A stretch of DNA of 64,000 nt from Hydractinia symbiolongicarpus (lineage: Eukaryota; Cnidaria; Hydrozoa; Anthoathecata; Hydractiniidae): the NCBI RefSeq assembly GCF_029227915.1, contig NC_079876.1, positions 8,186,001 to 8,250,000 of the forward strand, given 5' to 3'. The notes beneath the pieces are model-generated. The model worked only from the letters and a program-made list of their open reading frames with translations. It searched no databases and was not told the origin of the DNA. This document shows positions 47,558 through 61,221 of this stretch, piece by piece (positions within the stretch are counted from its first letter, which is position 1; each line of letters opens with the position of its first letter). The position numbers and the translations under genes are program-made.

Positions 47558-50500
47558 GTCTTATGCGTTTTAGTGGTGAAAAAATAATTTAAAAAATCGT
47601 TCTGGAAATGAGTTTACTCACAGGGTACTTTCTTTGTATACTTTTGACTATACGGGCCAAGCCCGGGATTTACGGGAAATCGCGGGTTTTCGTTTGCCGG
47701 CGATTAAACTTCTTTTATTCAGCGTCTCATCAAAAATGAAAACATTTTTGAAAACTACAAGCCTCATGCGTTTTAGTGGTGAAAAAATAATTTAAAAAAT
47801 CGTTCGGGAAATGAGTTTACTCCCTGGGTACTTTTTTTGTATACTTTTGACTATACGGGCCAATCCGGGATTTACGGGAAATCGCGGGTTTTCGTTTGCC
47901 GGCAATTAAACTTCTTTTATTCAGCGTCTCATAAAAAATGAAAACATTTTTAGAAACTACAAGTCTTATGCGTTTTAGTGGTGAAAAAATAATTTAAAAA
48001 ATCGTTCTGGAAATGAGTTTACTCACAGGGTACTTTCTTTGTATACTTTTGACTATACGGGCCAAGCCCGGGATTTACGGGAAAACGCGGGATTTCGTTT
48101 GCCGGCGATTAAACCTCTTTCATTAAGCGTCTCCTCAAAAATAAAAACACTTTTGAAAACTACAAGTCTCATGCGTTTTATTGGTAAAAAAATAATTTAA
48201 AAAATCGTTCGGGAAATGAGTTTACTCCCTTGGTACTTTCTTTGTATACATTTGACTATACGGGCCGAGTCCGGGATTTACGGGAAATTGCGGATTTTCG
48301 TTTGACGGCGATTAAACTTCTTTTATTCAGCGTCTCATCAAAAATGAAAACATTTTTCAAAACTACAAGTCTCATGCGTTTTATTGGTAAAAAAATAATA
48401 TATAAAATCGTTCGGGAAATGAGTTTACTCCCTGGGTACTTTCTTTGTATACTTTTGACTATACGGGCCAAGCCCGGGATTTACGGGAAATCGCGGTTTT
48501 TCGTTTGCCGGCGATTAAACTTCTTTTATTCAGCGTCTCATCAAAAATGAAAACATTTTTGAAAACTACATGTCTCATGCGTTTTAGTGGTGAAAAAATA
48601 ATTTAAAAAATCGTTCGGGAAATGAGTTTACTCCCTGGGTACTTTCTTTGTATACTTTTGACTATACGGGCCAAGCCGGGATTTACGGGAAATCGCGGGT
48701 TTTCGTTTGCCGGCGATTAAACTTCTTTTATTCAGGGTCTCATCAAAAATAAAAACATTTTTAAAAACTACAAGTCTTATGCGTTTTAGTGGTGAAAAAA
48801 TAATTTAAAAAATCGTTCTGGAAATGAGTTTACTCACAGGGTACTTTCTTTGTATACTTTTGACTATACGGGCCAAGCCGGGATTTACGGGAAATCGCGG
48901 GTTTTCGTTTGCCGGCGATTAAACTTCTTTTATTCAGGGTCTCATCAAAAATAAAAACATTTTTAAAAACTACAAGTCTTATGCGTTTTAGTGGTGAAAA
49001 AATAATTTAAAAAATCGTTCTGGAAATGAGTTTACTCACAGGGTACTTTCTTTGTATACTTTTGACTATACGGGCCGAGTCCGGGGTTTACGGGGAATCG
49101 CGGGTTTTCGTTTGCCGGCGATTAAACTTCTTTTTTTCAGCGTCTCATCAAAAATGAAAATATTTTTGAAAACTACAAGTCTCATGCGTTTAATGGTAAA
49201 AAAATAATATATAAAATCGTTCGGGAAATGAGTTTACTCCCTGGGTACTTTCTTTGTATACTTTTGACTATACGGGCCAAGCCCGGGATTTATGGGAAAT
49301 CGCGGGTTTTCGTTTGCCGGCGATTAAACTTCTTTTATTCAGCGTCTCATCAAAAATGAAAACATTTTTCAAAACTACAAGTCTCATGCGTTTTAGTGGT
49401 GAAAAAATAATTTAAAAAATCGTTCGGGAAATGAGTTTACTCCCTGGGTACTTTCTTTGTATACTTTTGACTATACGGGACATGCCGGGATTTACGGGAA
49501 ATCGCGGGTTTTCGTTTGCCGGCGATTAAACTTCTTCTATTCAGCGTCTCATCAAAAATGAAAACATTTTTAAAAACTACAAGTCTTATGCGTTTTAGTG
49601 GTGAAAAAATAATTTAAAAAATCGTTCTGGAAAGGAGTTTACTCACAGGGTACTTTCTTTGTATCTTTTTGACTATACGGGCCGAGTCCGTGGTTTACGG
49701 GAAATCGCGGGTTTTGGTTTGCCAGCAATTAAACTTCTTTTATTCAGCGTCTCATCAAAAATGAAAACATTTTTGAAAACTACAAGTCTCATGCGTTTTA
49801 GTGGTGAAAAAAAAATTTAAAAAATCGTTCGGGAAATGAGTTTACTCCCTGGGTACTTTCTTTGTATACTTTTGACTATACGGGCCAAGCCGGGATTTAC
49901 GGGAAATCGCGGGTTTTCGTTTGCCGGCGATTAAACTTCTTTTATTCAGCGTCTCATCAAAAATGAAAACATTTTTAAAAACTACAAGTCTTATGCGTTT
50001 TAGTGGTGAAAAAATAATTTAAAAAATCGTTCTGGAAATGAGTTTACTCACAGGGTACTTTCTTTGTATACTTTTGACTATACGGGCCAAGCCCGGGATT
50101 TACGGGAAATCGCGGGTTTTCGTTTGCCGGCAATTAAACTTCTTTTATTCAGCGTCTCATCAAAAATGAAAACATTTTTGAAAACTACAAGCCTCATGCG
50201 TTTTAGTGGTGAAAAAATAATTTAAAAAATCGTTCGGGAAATGAGTTTACTCCCTGGGTACTTTCTTTGTATACTTTTGACTATACGGGCCAAGCCGGGA
50301 TTTACGGGAAATCGCGGGTTTTCGTTTGCCGGCAATTAAACTTCTTTTATTCAGCGTCTCATAAAAAATGAAAACATTTTTAGAAACTACAAGTCTTATG
50401 CGTTTTAGTGGTGAAAAAATAATTTAAAAAATCGTTCTGGAAATGAGTTTACTCACAGGGTACTGTCTTCGTATACTTTTGACTATACGGGCCAAGCCCG

Positions 50501-51202
50501 GGATTTACGGGAAAACGCGGGATTTCGTTTGCCGGCGATTAAACCTCTTTCATTAAGCGTCTCATCAAAAATAAAAACACTTTTGAAAACTACAAGTCTC
50601 ATGCGTTTTATTGGTAAAAAAATAATTTAAAAAATCGTTCGGGAAATGAGTTTACTCCCTGGGTACTTTCTTTGTATACATTTGACTATACGAGCCGAGT
50701 CCGGGATTTACGAAAAATTGCGGATTTTTGTTTCACGGCGATTAAATTTCTTTTATTCAGCGTCCCATCAAATATGAAAATATTTTTGAAAACTACAAGT
50801 CTCATGCGTTTAGTGGTAAAAAAATAATATATAAAATCGTTCGGGAAATGAGTTTACTCCCTGGGTACTTTCTTTGTATACTTTTGACTATACGGGCCAA
50901 GCCGGGATTTACGGGAAATCGCGGGTTTTCGTTTGCCGGCGATTAAACTTCTTTTATTCAGCGTCTCATCAAAAATGAAAACATTTTTAAAAACTACAAG
51001 TCTTATGCGTTTTAGTGGTGAAAAAATAATTTAAAAAATCGTTCTGGAAATGAGTTTACTCACAGGGTACTTTCTTTGTATACTTTTGACTATACGGGCC
51101 AAGCCCGGGATTTACGGGAAATCGCGGGTTTTCGTTTGCCGGCGATTAAACTTCTTTCATTCAGCGTCTCATCAAAAATGAAAACATTTTTGAAAACTAC
51201 AA
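47558..51202 (+). repeat. 18-mer higher-order repeat, copy 1 (3,645 bp)
   Basis: Eighteen monomers recurring at an offset of 3,645 bp. Markers: the ACATTTGAC / TTGACGGCG monomer (48,250/51,895), a pair of CAGGGTCTCATCAAAAATAA monomers (48,735 and 48,938), GTTTATGGG-type and GGGACATGCC monomers, TTTGCCAGCAATT (49,729), ATTTACGAAAAATTGCGG (50,706/54,351) and CTTTCATTCAGCG (51,153/54,798). Private errors of this copy include CTGTCTTCG (50,463) and TTTGTTTCACGG (50,728). Confidence 0.85.
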
Positions 51203-54200
51203 GTCTTATGCGTTTTAGTGGTGAAAAAATAATTTAAAAAATCGTTCTGGAAATGAGTTTACTCACAGGGTACTTTCTTTGTATACTTTTGACTATACGG
51301 GCCAAGCCCGGGATTTACGGGAAATCGCGGGTTTTCGTTTGCCGGCGATTAAACTTCTTTTATTCAGCGTCTCATCAAAAATGAAAACATTTTTGAAAAC
51401 TACAAGCCTCATGCGTTTTAGTGGTGAAAAAATAATTTAAAAAATCGTTCGGGAAATGAGTTTACTCCCTGGGTACTTTCTTTGTATACTTTTGACTATA
51501 CGGGCCAAGCCGGGATTTACGGGAAATCGCGGGTTTTCGTTTGCCGGCAATTAAACTTCTTTTATTCAGCGTCTCATAAAAAATGAAAACATTTTTAGAA
51601 ACTACAAGTCTTATGCGTTTTAGTGGTGAAAAAATAATTTAAAAAATCGTTCTGGAAATGAGTTTACTCACAGGGTACTTTCTTTCTATACTTTTGACTA
51701 TACGGGCCAAGCCCGGGATTTACGGGAAAACGCGGGATTTCGTTTGCCGGCGATTAAACCTCTTTCATTAAGCGTCTCATCAAAAATAAAAACACTTTTG
51801 AAAACTACAAGTCTCATGCGTTTTATTGGTAAAAAAATAATTTAAAAAATCGTTCGGGAAATGAGTTTACTCCCTGGGTACTTTCTTTGTATACATTTGA
51901 CTATACGGGCCGAGTCCGGGATTTACGGGAAATTGCGGATTTTCGTTTGACGGCGATTAAACTTCTTTTATTCAGCGTCTCATCAAAAATGAAAACATTT
52001 TTCAAAACTACAAGTCTCATGCGTTTTATTGGTAAAAAAATAATATATAAAATCGTTCGGGAAATGAGTTTACTCCCTGGGTACTTTCTTTGTATACTTT
52101 TGACTATACGGGCCAAGCCCGGGATTTACGGGAAATCGCGGTTTTTCGTTTGCCGGCGATTAAACTTCTTTTATTCAGCGTCTCATCAAAAATGAAAACA
52201 TTTTTGAAAACTACAAGTCTCATGCGTTTTAGTGGTGAAAAAATAATTTAAAAAATCGTTCGGGAAATGAGTTTACTCCCTGGGTACTTTCTTTGTATAC
52301 TTTTGACTATAGGGGCCAAGCCGGGATTTACGGGAAATCGCGGGTTTTCGTTTGCCGGCGATTAAACTTCTTTTATTCAGGGTCTCATCAAAAATAAAAA
52401 CATTTTTAAAAACTACAAGTCTTATGCGTTTTAGTGGTGAAAAAATAATTTAAAAAATCGTTCTGGAAATGAGTTTACTCACAGGGTACTTTCTTTGTAT
52501 ACTTTTGACTATACGGGCCAAGCCGGGATTTACGGGAAATCGCGGGTTTTCGTTTGCCGGCGATTAAACTTCTTTTATTCAGGGTCTCATCAAAAATAAA
52601 AACATTTTTAAAAACTACAAGTCTTATGCGTTTTAGTGGTGAAAAAATAATTTAAAAAATCGTTCTGGAAATGAGTTTACTCACAGGGTACTTTCTTTGT
52701 ATACTTTTGACTATACGGGCCGAGTCCGGGGTTTACGGGGAATCGCGTGTTTTCGTTTGCCGGCGATTAAACTTCTTTTTTTCAGCGTCTCATCAAAAAT
52801 GAAAATATTTTTGAAAACTGCAAGTCTCATGCGTTTAATGGTAAAAAAATAATATATAAAATCGTTCGGGAAATGAGTTTACTCCCTGGGTACTTTCTTT
52901 GTATACTTTTGACTATACGGGCCAAGCCCGGGATTTATGGGAAATCGCGGGTTTTCGTTTGCCGGCGATTAAACTTCTTTTATTCAGCGTCTCATCAAAA
53001 ATGAAAACATTTTTCAAAACTACAAGTCTCATGCGTTTTAGTGGTGAAAAAATAATTTAAAAAATCGTTCGGGAAATGAGTTTACTCCCTGGGTACTTTC
53101 TTTGTATACTTTTGACTATACGGGACATGCCGGGATTTACGGGAAATCGCGGGTTTTCGTTTGCCGGCGATTAAACTTCTTCTATTCAGCGTCTCATCAA
53201 AAATGAAAACATTTTTAAAAACTACAAGTCTTATGCGTTTTAGTGGTGAAAAAATAATTTAAAAAATCGTTCTGGAAATGAGTTTACTCACAGGGTACTT
53301 TCTTTGTATACTTTTGACTATACGGGCCGAGTCCGTGGTTTACGGGAAATCGCGGGTTTTCGTTTGCCAGCAATTAAACTTCTTTTATTCAGCGTCTCAT
53401 CAAAAATGAAAACATTTTTGAAAACTACAAGTCTCATGCGTTTTAGTGGTGAAAAAAAAATTTAAAAAATCGTTCGGGAAATGAGTTTACTCCCTGGGTA
53501 CTTTCTTTGTATACTTTTGACTATACGGGCCAAGCCGGGATTTACGGGAAATCGCGGGTTTTCGTTTGCCGGCGATTAAACTTCTTTTATTCAGCGTCTC
53601 ATCAAAAATGAAAACATTTTTAAAAACTACAAGTCTTATGCGTTTTAGTGGTGAAAAAATAATTTAAAAAATCGTTCTGGAAATGAGTTTACTCACAGGG
53701 TACTTTCTTTGTATACTTTTGACTATACGGGCCAAGCCCGGGATTTACGGGAAATCGTGGGTTTTCGTTTGCCGGCAATTAAACTTCTTTTATTCAGCGT
53801 CTCATCTAAAATGAAAACATTTTTGAAAACTACAAGCCTCATGCGTTTTAGTGGTGAAAAAATAATTTAAAAAATCGTTCGGGAAATGAGTTTACTCCCT
53901 GGGTACTTTCTTTGTATACTTTTGACTATGCGGGCCAAGCCGGGATTTACGGGAAATCGCGGGTTTTCGTTTGCCGGCAATTAAACTTCTTTTATTCAGC
54001 GTCTCATAAAAAATGAAAACATTTTTAGAAACTACAAGTCTTATGCGTTTTAGTGGTGAAAAAATAATTTAAAAAATCGTTCTGGAAATGAGTTTACTCA
54101 CAGGGTACTTTCTTTGTATACTTTTGACTATACGGGTCAAGCCCGGGATTTACGGGAAAACGCGGGATTTCGTTTGCCGGCGATTAAACCTCTTTCATTA

Positions 54201-54847
54201 AGCGTCTCATCAAAAATAAAAACACTTTTGAAAACTACAAGTCTCATGCGTTTTTTTGGTAAAAAAATAATTTAAAAAATCGTTCGGGAAATGAGTTTAC
54301 TCCCTGGGTACTTTCTTTGTATACATTTGACTATACGAGCCGAGTCCGGGATTTACGAAAAATTGCGGATTTTCGTTTGACGGCGATTAAATTTCTTTTA
54401 TTCAGCGTCCCATCAAATATGAAAATATTTTTGAAAACTACAAGTCTCATGCGTTTAGTGGTAAAAAAATAATATATAAAATCGTTCGGGAAATGAGTTT
54501 ACTCCCTGGGTACTTTCTTTGTATACTTTTGACTATACGGGCCAAGCCGGGATTTACGGGAAATCGCAGGTTTTCGTTTGCCGGCGATTAAACTTCTTTT
54601 ATTCAGCGTCTCATCAAAAATGAAAACATTTTTAAAAACTACAAGTCTTATGCGTTTTAGTGGTGAAAAAATAATTTAAAAAATCGTTCTGGAAATGAGT
54701 TTACTCACAGGGTACTTTCTTTGTATACTTTTGACTATACGGGCCAAGCCCGGGATTTACGGGAAATCGCGGGTTTTCGTTTGCCGGCGATTAAACTTCT
54801 TTCATTCAGCGTCTCATCAAAAATGAAAACATTTTTGAAAACTACAA
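51203..54847 (+). repeat. 18-mer higher-order repeat, copy 2 (3,645 bp)
   Basis: Second copy of the 18-mer and also the first part of the 5.1-kb block that is itself duplicated downstream. Changes shared only with the downstream block include CTATAGGGGCC (52,308/57,418), AATCGCGTGTTTTCG (52,741), AAAACTGCAAG (52,815), CATCTAAAATG (53,803), ACTATGCGGG (53,926) and GCGTTTTTTTGG (54,249). Confidence 0.87.
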
Positions 54848-55116
54848 GTCTCATGCGTTTTAGTGGTGAAAAAGTAATTTAAAAAATCGTTTGGGAAATG
54901 AGTTTACTCCCTGGGTACTTTCTTTGTATACTTTTGACTATACGGGCCAAGCCCGGGATTTACGGGAAATCGCGGGTTTTCGTTTGCCGGCGATTAAACT
55001 TCTTTTATTCAGCGTCTCATCAAAAATGAAAACATTTTTAAAAACTACAAGTCTTATGCGTTTTAGTGGTGAAAAAATAATTTAAAAAATCGTTTTGGAA
55101 ATGAGTTTACTCCCTG

Positions 55117-55161
55117 AAAAAAACCTATAAAAATTCGTTCGGGAAATGAGTTTACTCACTG
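55117..55161 (+). repeat. 45-bp insertion in a variant monomer, copy 1
   Basis: Between CTCCCTG and GGTAC lie 45 extra bases starting AAAAAAACCTATAAAAATTC and ending in the monomer's own GTTTACTCACTG. It is a partial internal duplication that makes a monomer of about 248 bp. A TGAAAAA microhomology at the left edge (CCTGAAAAA versus GGTGAAAAA) suggests an out-of-register joint. Confidence 0.9.
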
Positions 55162-56312
55162 GGTACTTTCCTTGTATACTTTTAACTATACGGGCCGAGA
55201 CCGGGATTTACGGGAAATTGCGGGTTTTCGTTTGCCGGCGATTAAACTTCTTTTGTTCAGCGTCTTATCAAAAATGAAAACATTTTTAAAAACTACAAGT
55301 CTCGTGGGCTTTAGTGGTGAAATAATAATTTAAAAAATCGTTTGGGAAATGAGTTTACTCCCTGGGTACTTTCTTTGTATACTTTTGACTATACGGGCCG
55401 AGTCCAGGATTTACGGGAAATCGCAGGTTTTCGTTTGCCGGCGATTAAACTTCTTTTATTCAGCGTCTCATCAAAAATGAAATTATTTTTAAAAACTACA
55501 AGTCTCATGCGTTTTAGTGGTGAAAAAGTAATTTAAAAAATCGTTCGGGAAATGAGTTTACTCCCTGGGTACTTTCTTTGTATACTTTTGACTATACGGG
55601 CCAAGCCCGGGATTTACGGGAAATCGCGGGTTTTCGTTTGCCGGCGATTAAACTTCTTTTATTCAGCGTCTCATCAAAAATGAAAACATTTTTAAAAACT
55701 ACAAGTCTTATGCGTTTTAGTGGTGAAAAAATAATTTAAAAACTCGTTTTGGAAATGCGTTTACTGCCTGGGTACTTTCTTTGTATACTTTTGACTATAC
55801 GGGCCGAATCCGGGATTTACGGGAAATCGCAGGTTTTCGTTTGCCGGCGATTAAACTTCTTTTATTCAGCGTCTCATCAAAAATGAAAACATTTTTAAAA
55901 ACTACAAGTCTCATGCGTTTTAGTGGTGAATAAATAATTTAAAAAATCGATCGGGAAATGAGTTTACACCCTGGGTACTTTCTTTGTATACTTTTGACTA
56001 TACGGGCCGAGTCCGGGATTTACGGGAAATCGCAGGTTTTCGTTTGCCGGCGATTAAACTTCTTTTATTCAGCGTCTCATCAAAAATGAAAACATTTTTG
56101 AAAACTACAAGTCTCATACGTTTTAGTGGTGAAAAATAAATTAAAAATTCGTTCGGGAAATGAGTTTACTCACTGGGTGCTTTCCTTGTATACTTTTAAC
56201 TATACGGGCCGAGTCCGGGATTTACGGGAAATCGCGGGTTTTCGTTTGCCGGCGATTAAACTTCTTTTATTCAGCGTCTCATCAAAAATGAAAACATTTT
56301 TAAAAACTACAA

Positions 56313-59300
56313 GTCTTATGCGTTTTAGTGGTGAAAAAATAATTTAAAAAATCGTTCTGGAAATGAGTTTACTCACAGGGTACTTTCTTTGTATACTTTT
56401 GACTATACGGGCCAAGCCCGGGATTTACGGGAAATCGCGGGTTTTCGTTTGCCGGCGATTAAACTTCTTTTATTCAGCGTCTCATCAAAAATGAAAACAT
56501 TTTTGAAAACTACAAGCCTCATGCGTTTTAGTGGTGAAAAAATAATTTAAAAAATCGTTCGGGAAATGAGTTTACTCCCTGGGTACTTTCTTTGTATACT
56601 TTTGACTATACGGGCCAAGCCGGGATTTACGGGAAATCGCGGGTTTTCGTTTGCCGGCAATTAAACTTCTTTTATTCAGCGTCTCATAAAAAATGAAAAC
56701 ATTTTTAGAAACTACAAGTCTTATGCGTTTTAGTGGTGAAAAAATAATTTAAAAAATCGTTCTGGAAATGAGTTTACTCACAGGGTACTTTCTTTGTATA
56801 CTTTTGACTATACGGGCCAAGCCCGGGATTTACGGGAAAACGCGGGATTTCGTTTGCCGGCGATTAAACCTCTTTCATTAAGCGTCTCATCAAAAATAAA
56901 AACACTTTTGAAAACTACAAGTCTCATGCGTTTTATTGGTAAAAAAATAATTTAAAAAATCGTTCGGGAAATGAGTTTACTCCCTGGGTACTTTCTTTGT
57001 ATACATTTGACTATACGGGCCGAGTCCGGGATTTACGGGAAATTGCGGATTTTCGTTTGACGGCGATTAAACTTCTTTTATTCAGCGTCTCATCAAAAAT
57101 GAAAACATTTTTCAAAACTACAAGTCTCATGCGTTTTATTGGTAAAAAAATAATATATAAAATCGTTCGGGAAATGAGTTTACTCCCTGGGTACTTTCTT
57201 TGTATACTTTTGACTATACGGGCCAAGCCCGGGATTTACGGGAAATCGCGGTTTTTCGTTTGCCGGCGATTAAACTTCTTTTATTCAGCGTCTCATCAAA
57301 AATGAAAACATTTTTGAAAACTACAAGTCTCATGCGTTTTAGTGGTGAAAAAATAATTTAAAAAATCGTTCGGGAAATGAGTTTACTCCCTGGGTACTTT
57401 CTTTGTATACTTTTGACTATAGGGGCCAAGCCGGGATTTACGGGAAATCGCGGGTTTTCGTTTGCCGGCGATTAAACTTCTTTTATTCAGGGTCTCATCA
57501 AAAATAAAAACATTTTTAAAAACTACAAGTCTTATGCGTTTTAGTGGTGAAAAAATAATTTAAAAAATCGTTCTGGAAATGAGTTTACTCACAGGGTACT
57601 TTCTTTGTATACTTTTGACTATACGGGCCAAGCCGGGATTTACGGGAAATCGCGGGTTTTCGTTTGCCGGCGATTAAACTTCTTTTATTCAGGGTCTCAT
57701 CAAAAATAAAAACATTTTTAAAAACTACAAGTCTTATGCGTTTTAGTGGTGAAAAAATAATTTAAAAAATCGTTCTGGAAATGAGTTTACTCACAGGGTA
57801 CTTTCTTTGTATACTTTTGACTATACGGGCCGAGTCCGGGGTTTACGGGGAATCGCGTGTTTTCGTTTGCCGGCGATTAAACTTCTTTTTTTCAGCGTCT
57901 CATCAAAAATGAAAATATTTTTGAAAACTGCAAGTCTCATGCGTTTAATGGTAAAAAAATAATATATAAAATCGTTCGGGAAATGAGTTTACTCCCTGGG
58001 TACTTTCTTTGTATACTTTTGACTATACGGGCCAAGCCCGGGATTTATGGGAAATCGCGGGTTTTCGTTTGCCGGCGATTAAACTTCTTTTATTCAGCGT
58101 CTCATCAAAAATGAAAACATTTTTCAAAACTACAAGTCTCATGCGTTTTAGTGGTGAAAAAATAATTTAAAAAATCGTTCGGGAAATGAGTTTACTCCCT
58201 GGGTACTTTCTTTGTATACTTTTGACTATACGGGACATGCCGGGATTTACGGGAAATCGCGGGTTTTCGTTTGCCGGCGATTAAACTTCTTCTATTCAGC
58301 GTCTCATCAAAAATGAAAACATTTTTAAAAACTACAAGTCTTATGCGTTTTAGTGGTGAAAAAATAATTTAAAAAATCGTTCTGGAAATGAGTTTACTCA
58401 CAGGGTACTTTCTTTGTATACTTTTGACTATACGGGCCGAGTCCGTGGTTTACGGGAAATCGCGGGTTTTCGTTTGCCAGCAATTAAACTTCTTTTATTC
58501 AGCGTCTCATCAAAAATGAAAACATTTTTGAAAACTACAAGTCTCATGCGTTTTAGTGGTGAAAAAAAAATTTAAAAAATCGTTCGGGAAATGAGTTTAC
58601 TCCCTGGGTACTTTCTTTGTATACTTTTGACTATACGGGCCAAGCCGGGATTTACGGGAAATCGCGGGTTTTCGTTTGCCGGCGATTAAACTTCTTTTAT
58701 TCAGCGTCTCATCAAAAATGAAAACATTTTTAAAAACTACAAGTCTTATGCGTTTTAGTGGTGAAAAAATAATTTAAAAAATCGTTCTGGAAATGAGTTT
58801 ACTCACAGGGTACTTTCTTTGTATACTTTTGACTATACGGGCCAAGCCCGGGATTTACGGGAAATCGTGGGTTTTCGTTTGCCGGCAATTAAACTTCTTT
58901 TATTCAGCGTCTCATCTAAAATGAAAACATTTTTGAAAACTACAAGCCTCATGCGTTTTAGTGGTGAAAAAATAATTTAAAAAATCGTTCGGGAAATGAG
59001 TTTACTCCCTGGGTACTTTCTTTGTATACTTTTGACTATGCGGGCCAAGCCGGGATTTACGGGAAATCGCGGGTTTTCGTTTGCCGGCAATTAAACTTCT
59101 TTTATTCAGCGTCTCATAAAAAATGAAAACATTTTTAGAAACTACAAGTCTTATGCGTTTTAGTGGTGAAAAAATAATTTAAAAAATCGTTCTGGAAATG
59201 AGTTTACTCACAGGGTACTTTCTTTGTATACTTTTGACTATACGGGTCAAGCCCGGGATTTACGGGAAAACGCGGGATTTCGTTTGCCGGCGATTAAACC

Positions 59301-61221
59301 TCTTTCATTAAGCGTCTCATCAAAAATAAAAACACTTTTGAAAACTACAAGTCTCATGCGTTTTTTTGGTAAAAAAATAATTTAAAAAATCGTTCGGGAA
59401 ATGAGTTTACTCCCTGGGTACTTTCTTTGTATACATTTGACTATACGAGCCGAGTCCGGGATTTACGGGAAATCGCAGGTTTTCGTTTGCCGGCGATTAA
59501 ACTTCTTTTATTCAGCGTCTCATCAAAAATGAAAACATTTTTAAAAACTACAAGTCTTATGCGTTTTAGTGGTGAAAAAATAATTTAAAAAATCGTTCTG
59601 GAAATGAGTTTACTCACAGGGTACTTTCTTTGTATACTTTTGACTATAAGGGCCAAGCCCGGGATTTACGGGAAATCGCGGGTTTTCGTTTGCCGGCGAT
59701 TAAACTTCTTTCATTCAGCGTCTCATCAAAAATGAAAACATTTTTGAAAACTACAAGTCTCATGCGTTTTAGTGGTGAAAAAGTAATTTAAAAAATCGTT
59801 TGGGAAATGAGTTTACTCCCTGGGTACTTTCTTTGTATACTTTTGACTATACGGGCCAAGCCCGGGATTTACGGGAAATCGCGGGTTTTCGTTTGCCGGC
59901 GATTAAACTTCTTTTATTCAGCGTCTCATCAAAAATGAAAACATTTTTAAAAACTACAAGTCTTATGCGTTTTAGTGGTAAAAAAATAATTTAAAAAATC
60001 GTTTTGGAAATGAGTTTACTCCCTGAAAAAAACCTATAAAAATTCGTTCGGGAAATGAGTTTACTCACTGGGTACTTTCCTTGTATACTTTTAACTATAC
60101 GGGCCGAGACCGGGATTTACGGGAAATTGCGGGTTTTCGTTTGCCGGCGATTAAACTTCTTTTGTTCAGCGTCTTATCAAAAATGAAAACATTTTTAAAA
60201 ACTACAAGTCTCGTGGGCTTTAGTGGTGAAATAATAATTTAAAAAATCGTTTGGGAAATGAGTTTACTCCCTGGGTACTTTCTTTGTATACTTTTGACTA
60301 TACGGGCCGAGTCCAGGATTTACGGGAAATCGCAGGTTTTCGTTTGCCGGCGATTAAACTTCTTTTATTCAGCGTCTCATCAAAAATGAAAACATTTTTA
60401 AAAACTACAAGTCTCATGCGTTTTAGTGGTGAAAAAGTAATTTAAAAAATCGTTCGGGAAATGAGTTTACTCCCTGGGTACTTTCTTTGTATACTTTTGA
60501 CTATACGGGCCAAGCCCGGGATTTACGGGAAATCGCGGGTTTTCGTTTGCCGGCGATTAAACTTCTTTTATTCAGCGTCTCATCAAAAATGAAAACATTT
60601 TTAAAAACTACAAGTCTTATGCGTTTTAGTGGTGAAAAAATAATTTAAAAACTCGTTTTGGAAATGCGTTTACTGCCTGGGTACTTTCTTTGTATACTTT
60701 TGACTATACGGGCCGAATCCGGGATTTACGGGAAATCGCAGGTTTTCGTTTGCCGGCGATTAAACTTCTTTTATTCAGCGTCTCATCAAAAATGAAAACA
60801 TTTTTAAAAACTACAAGTCTCATGCGTTTTAGTGGTGAATAAATAATTTAAAAAATCGATCGGGAAATGAGTTTACACCCTGGGTACTTTCTTTGTATAC
60901 TTTTGACTATACGGGCCGAGTCCGGGATTTACGGGAAATCGCAGGTTTTCGTTTGCCGGCGATTAAACTTCTTTTATTCAGCGTCTCATCAAAAATGAAA
61001 ACATTTTTGAAAACTACAAGTCTCATACGTTTTAGTGGTGAAAAATAAATTAAAAATTCGTTCGGGAAATGAGTTTACTCACTGGGTGCTTTCCTTGTAT
61101 ACTTTTAACTATACGGGCCGAGTCCGGGATTTACGGGAAATCGCGGGTTTTCGTTTGCCGGCGATTAAACTTCTTTTATTCAGCGTCTCATCAAAAATGA
61201 AAACATTTTTAAAAACTACAA
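56313..61221 (+). repeat. Long higher-order block, copy 2 (about 4,909 bp, one monomer deleted)
   Basis: Matches copy 1 with very few substitutions: TTTCTATAC in copy 1 near 51,684 is TTTGTATAC here; CTATAAGGGCC (59,645) and AAAACATTTTT (60,390) differ from CTATACGGGCC and AATTATTTTT in copy 1. Near 59,468 a monomer present in copy 1 (about 54,355-54,555) is missing. The joint lies in shared satellite sequence, so it kept phase. Confidence 0.88.
60026..60070 (+). repeat. 45-bp insertion in a variant monomer, copy 2
   Basis: Same 45 bases and same joints as at 55,117, 4,909 bp downstream, so this copy came with the duplication of the long block. Confidence 0.9.

Larger units (their letters stand above)
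51203..56312 (+). repeat. Long higher-order block, copy 1 (5,110 bp, about 25 monomers)
   Basis: This block comprises the second 18-mer plus about seven more monomers, one of which carries the 45-bp insertion. It is repeated immediately downstream at an offset of 5,110 bp (for example 51,901/57,011 and 52,311/57,421). The offset falls to 4,909 bp after the single-monomer deletion in copy 2 (54,891/59,800 and 56,126/61,035). Confidence 0.88.
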
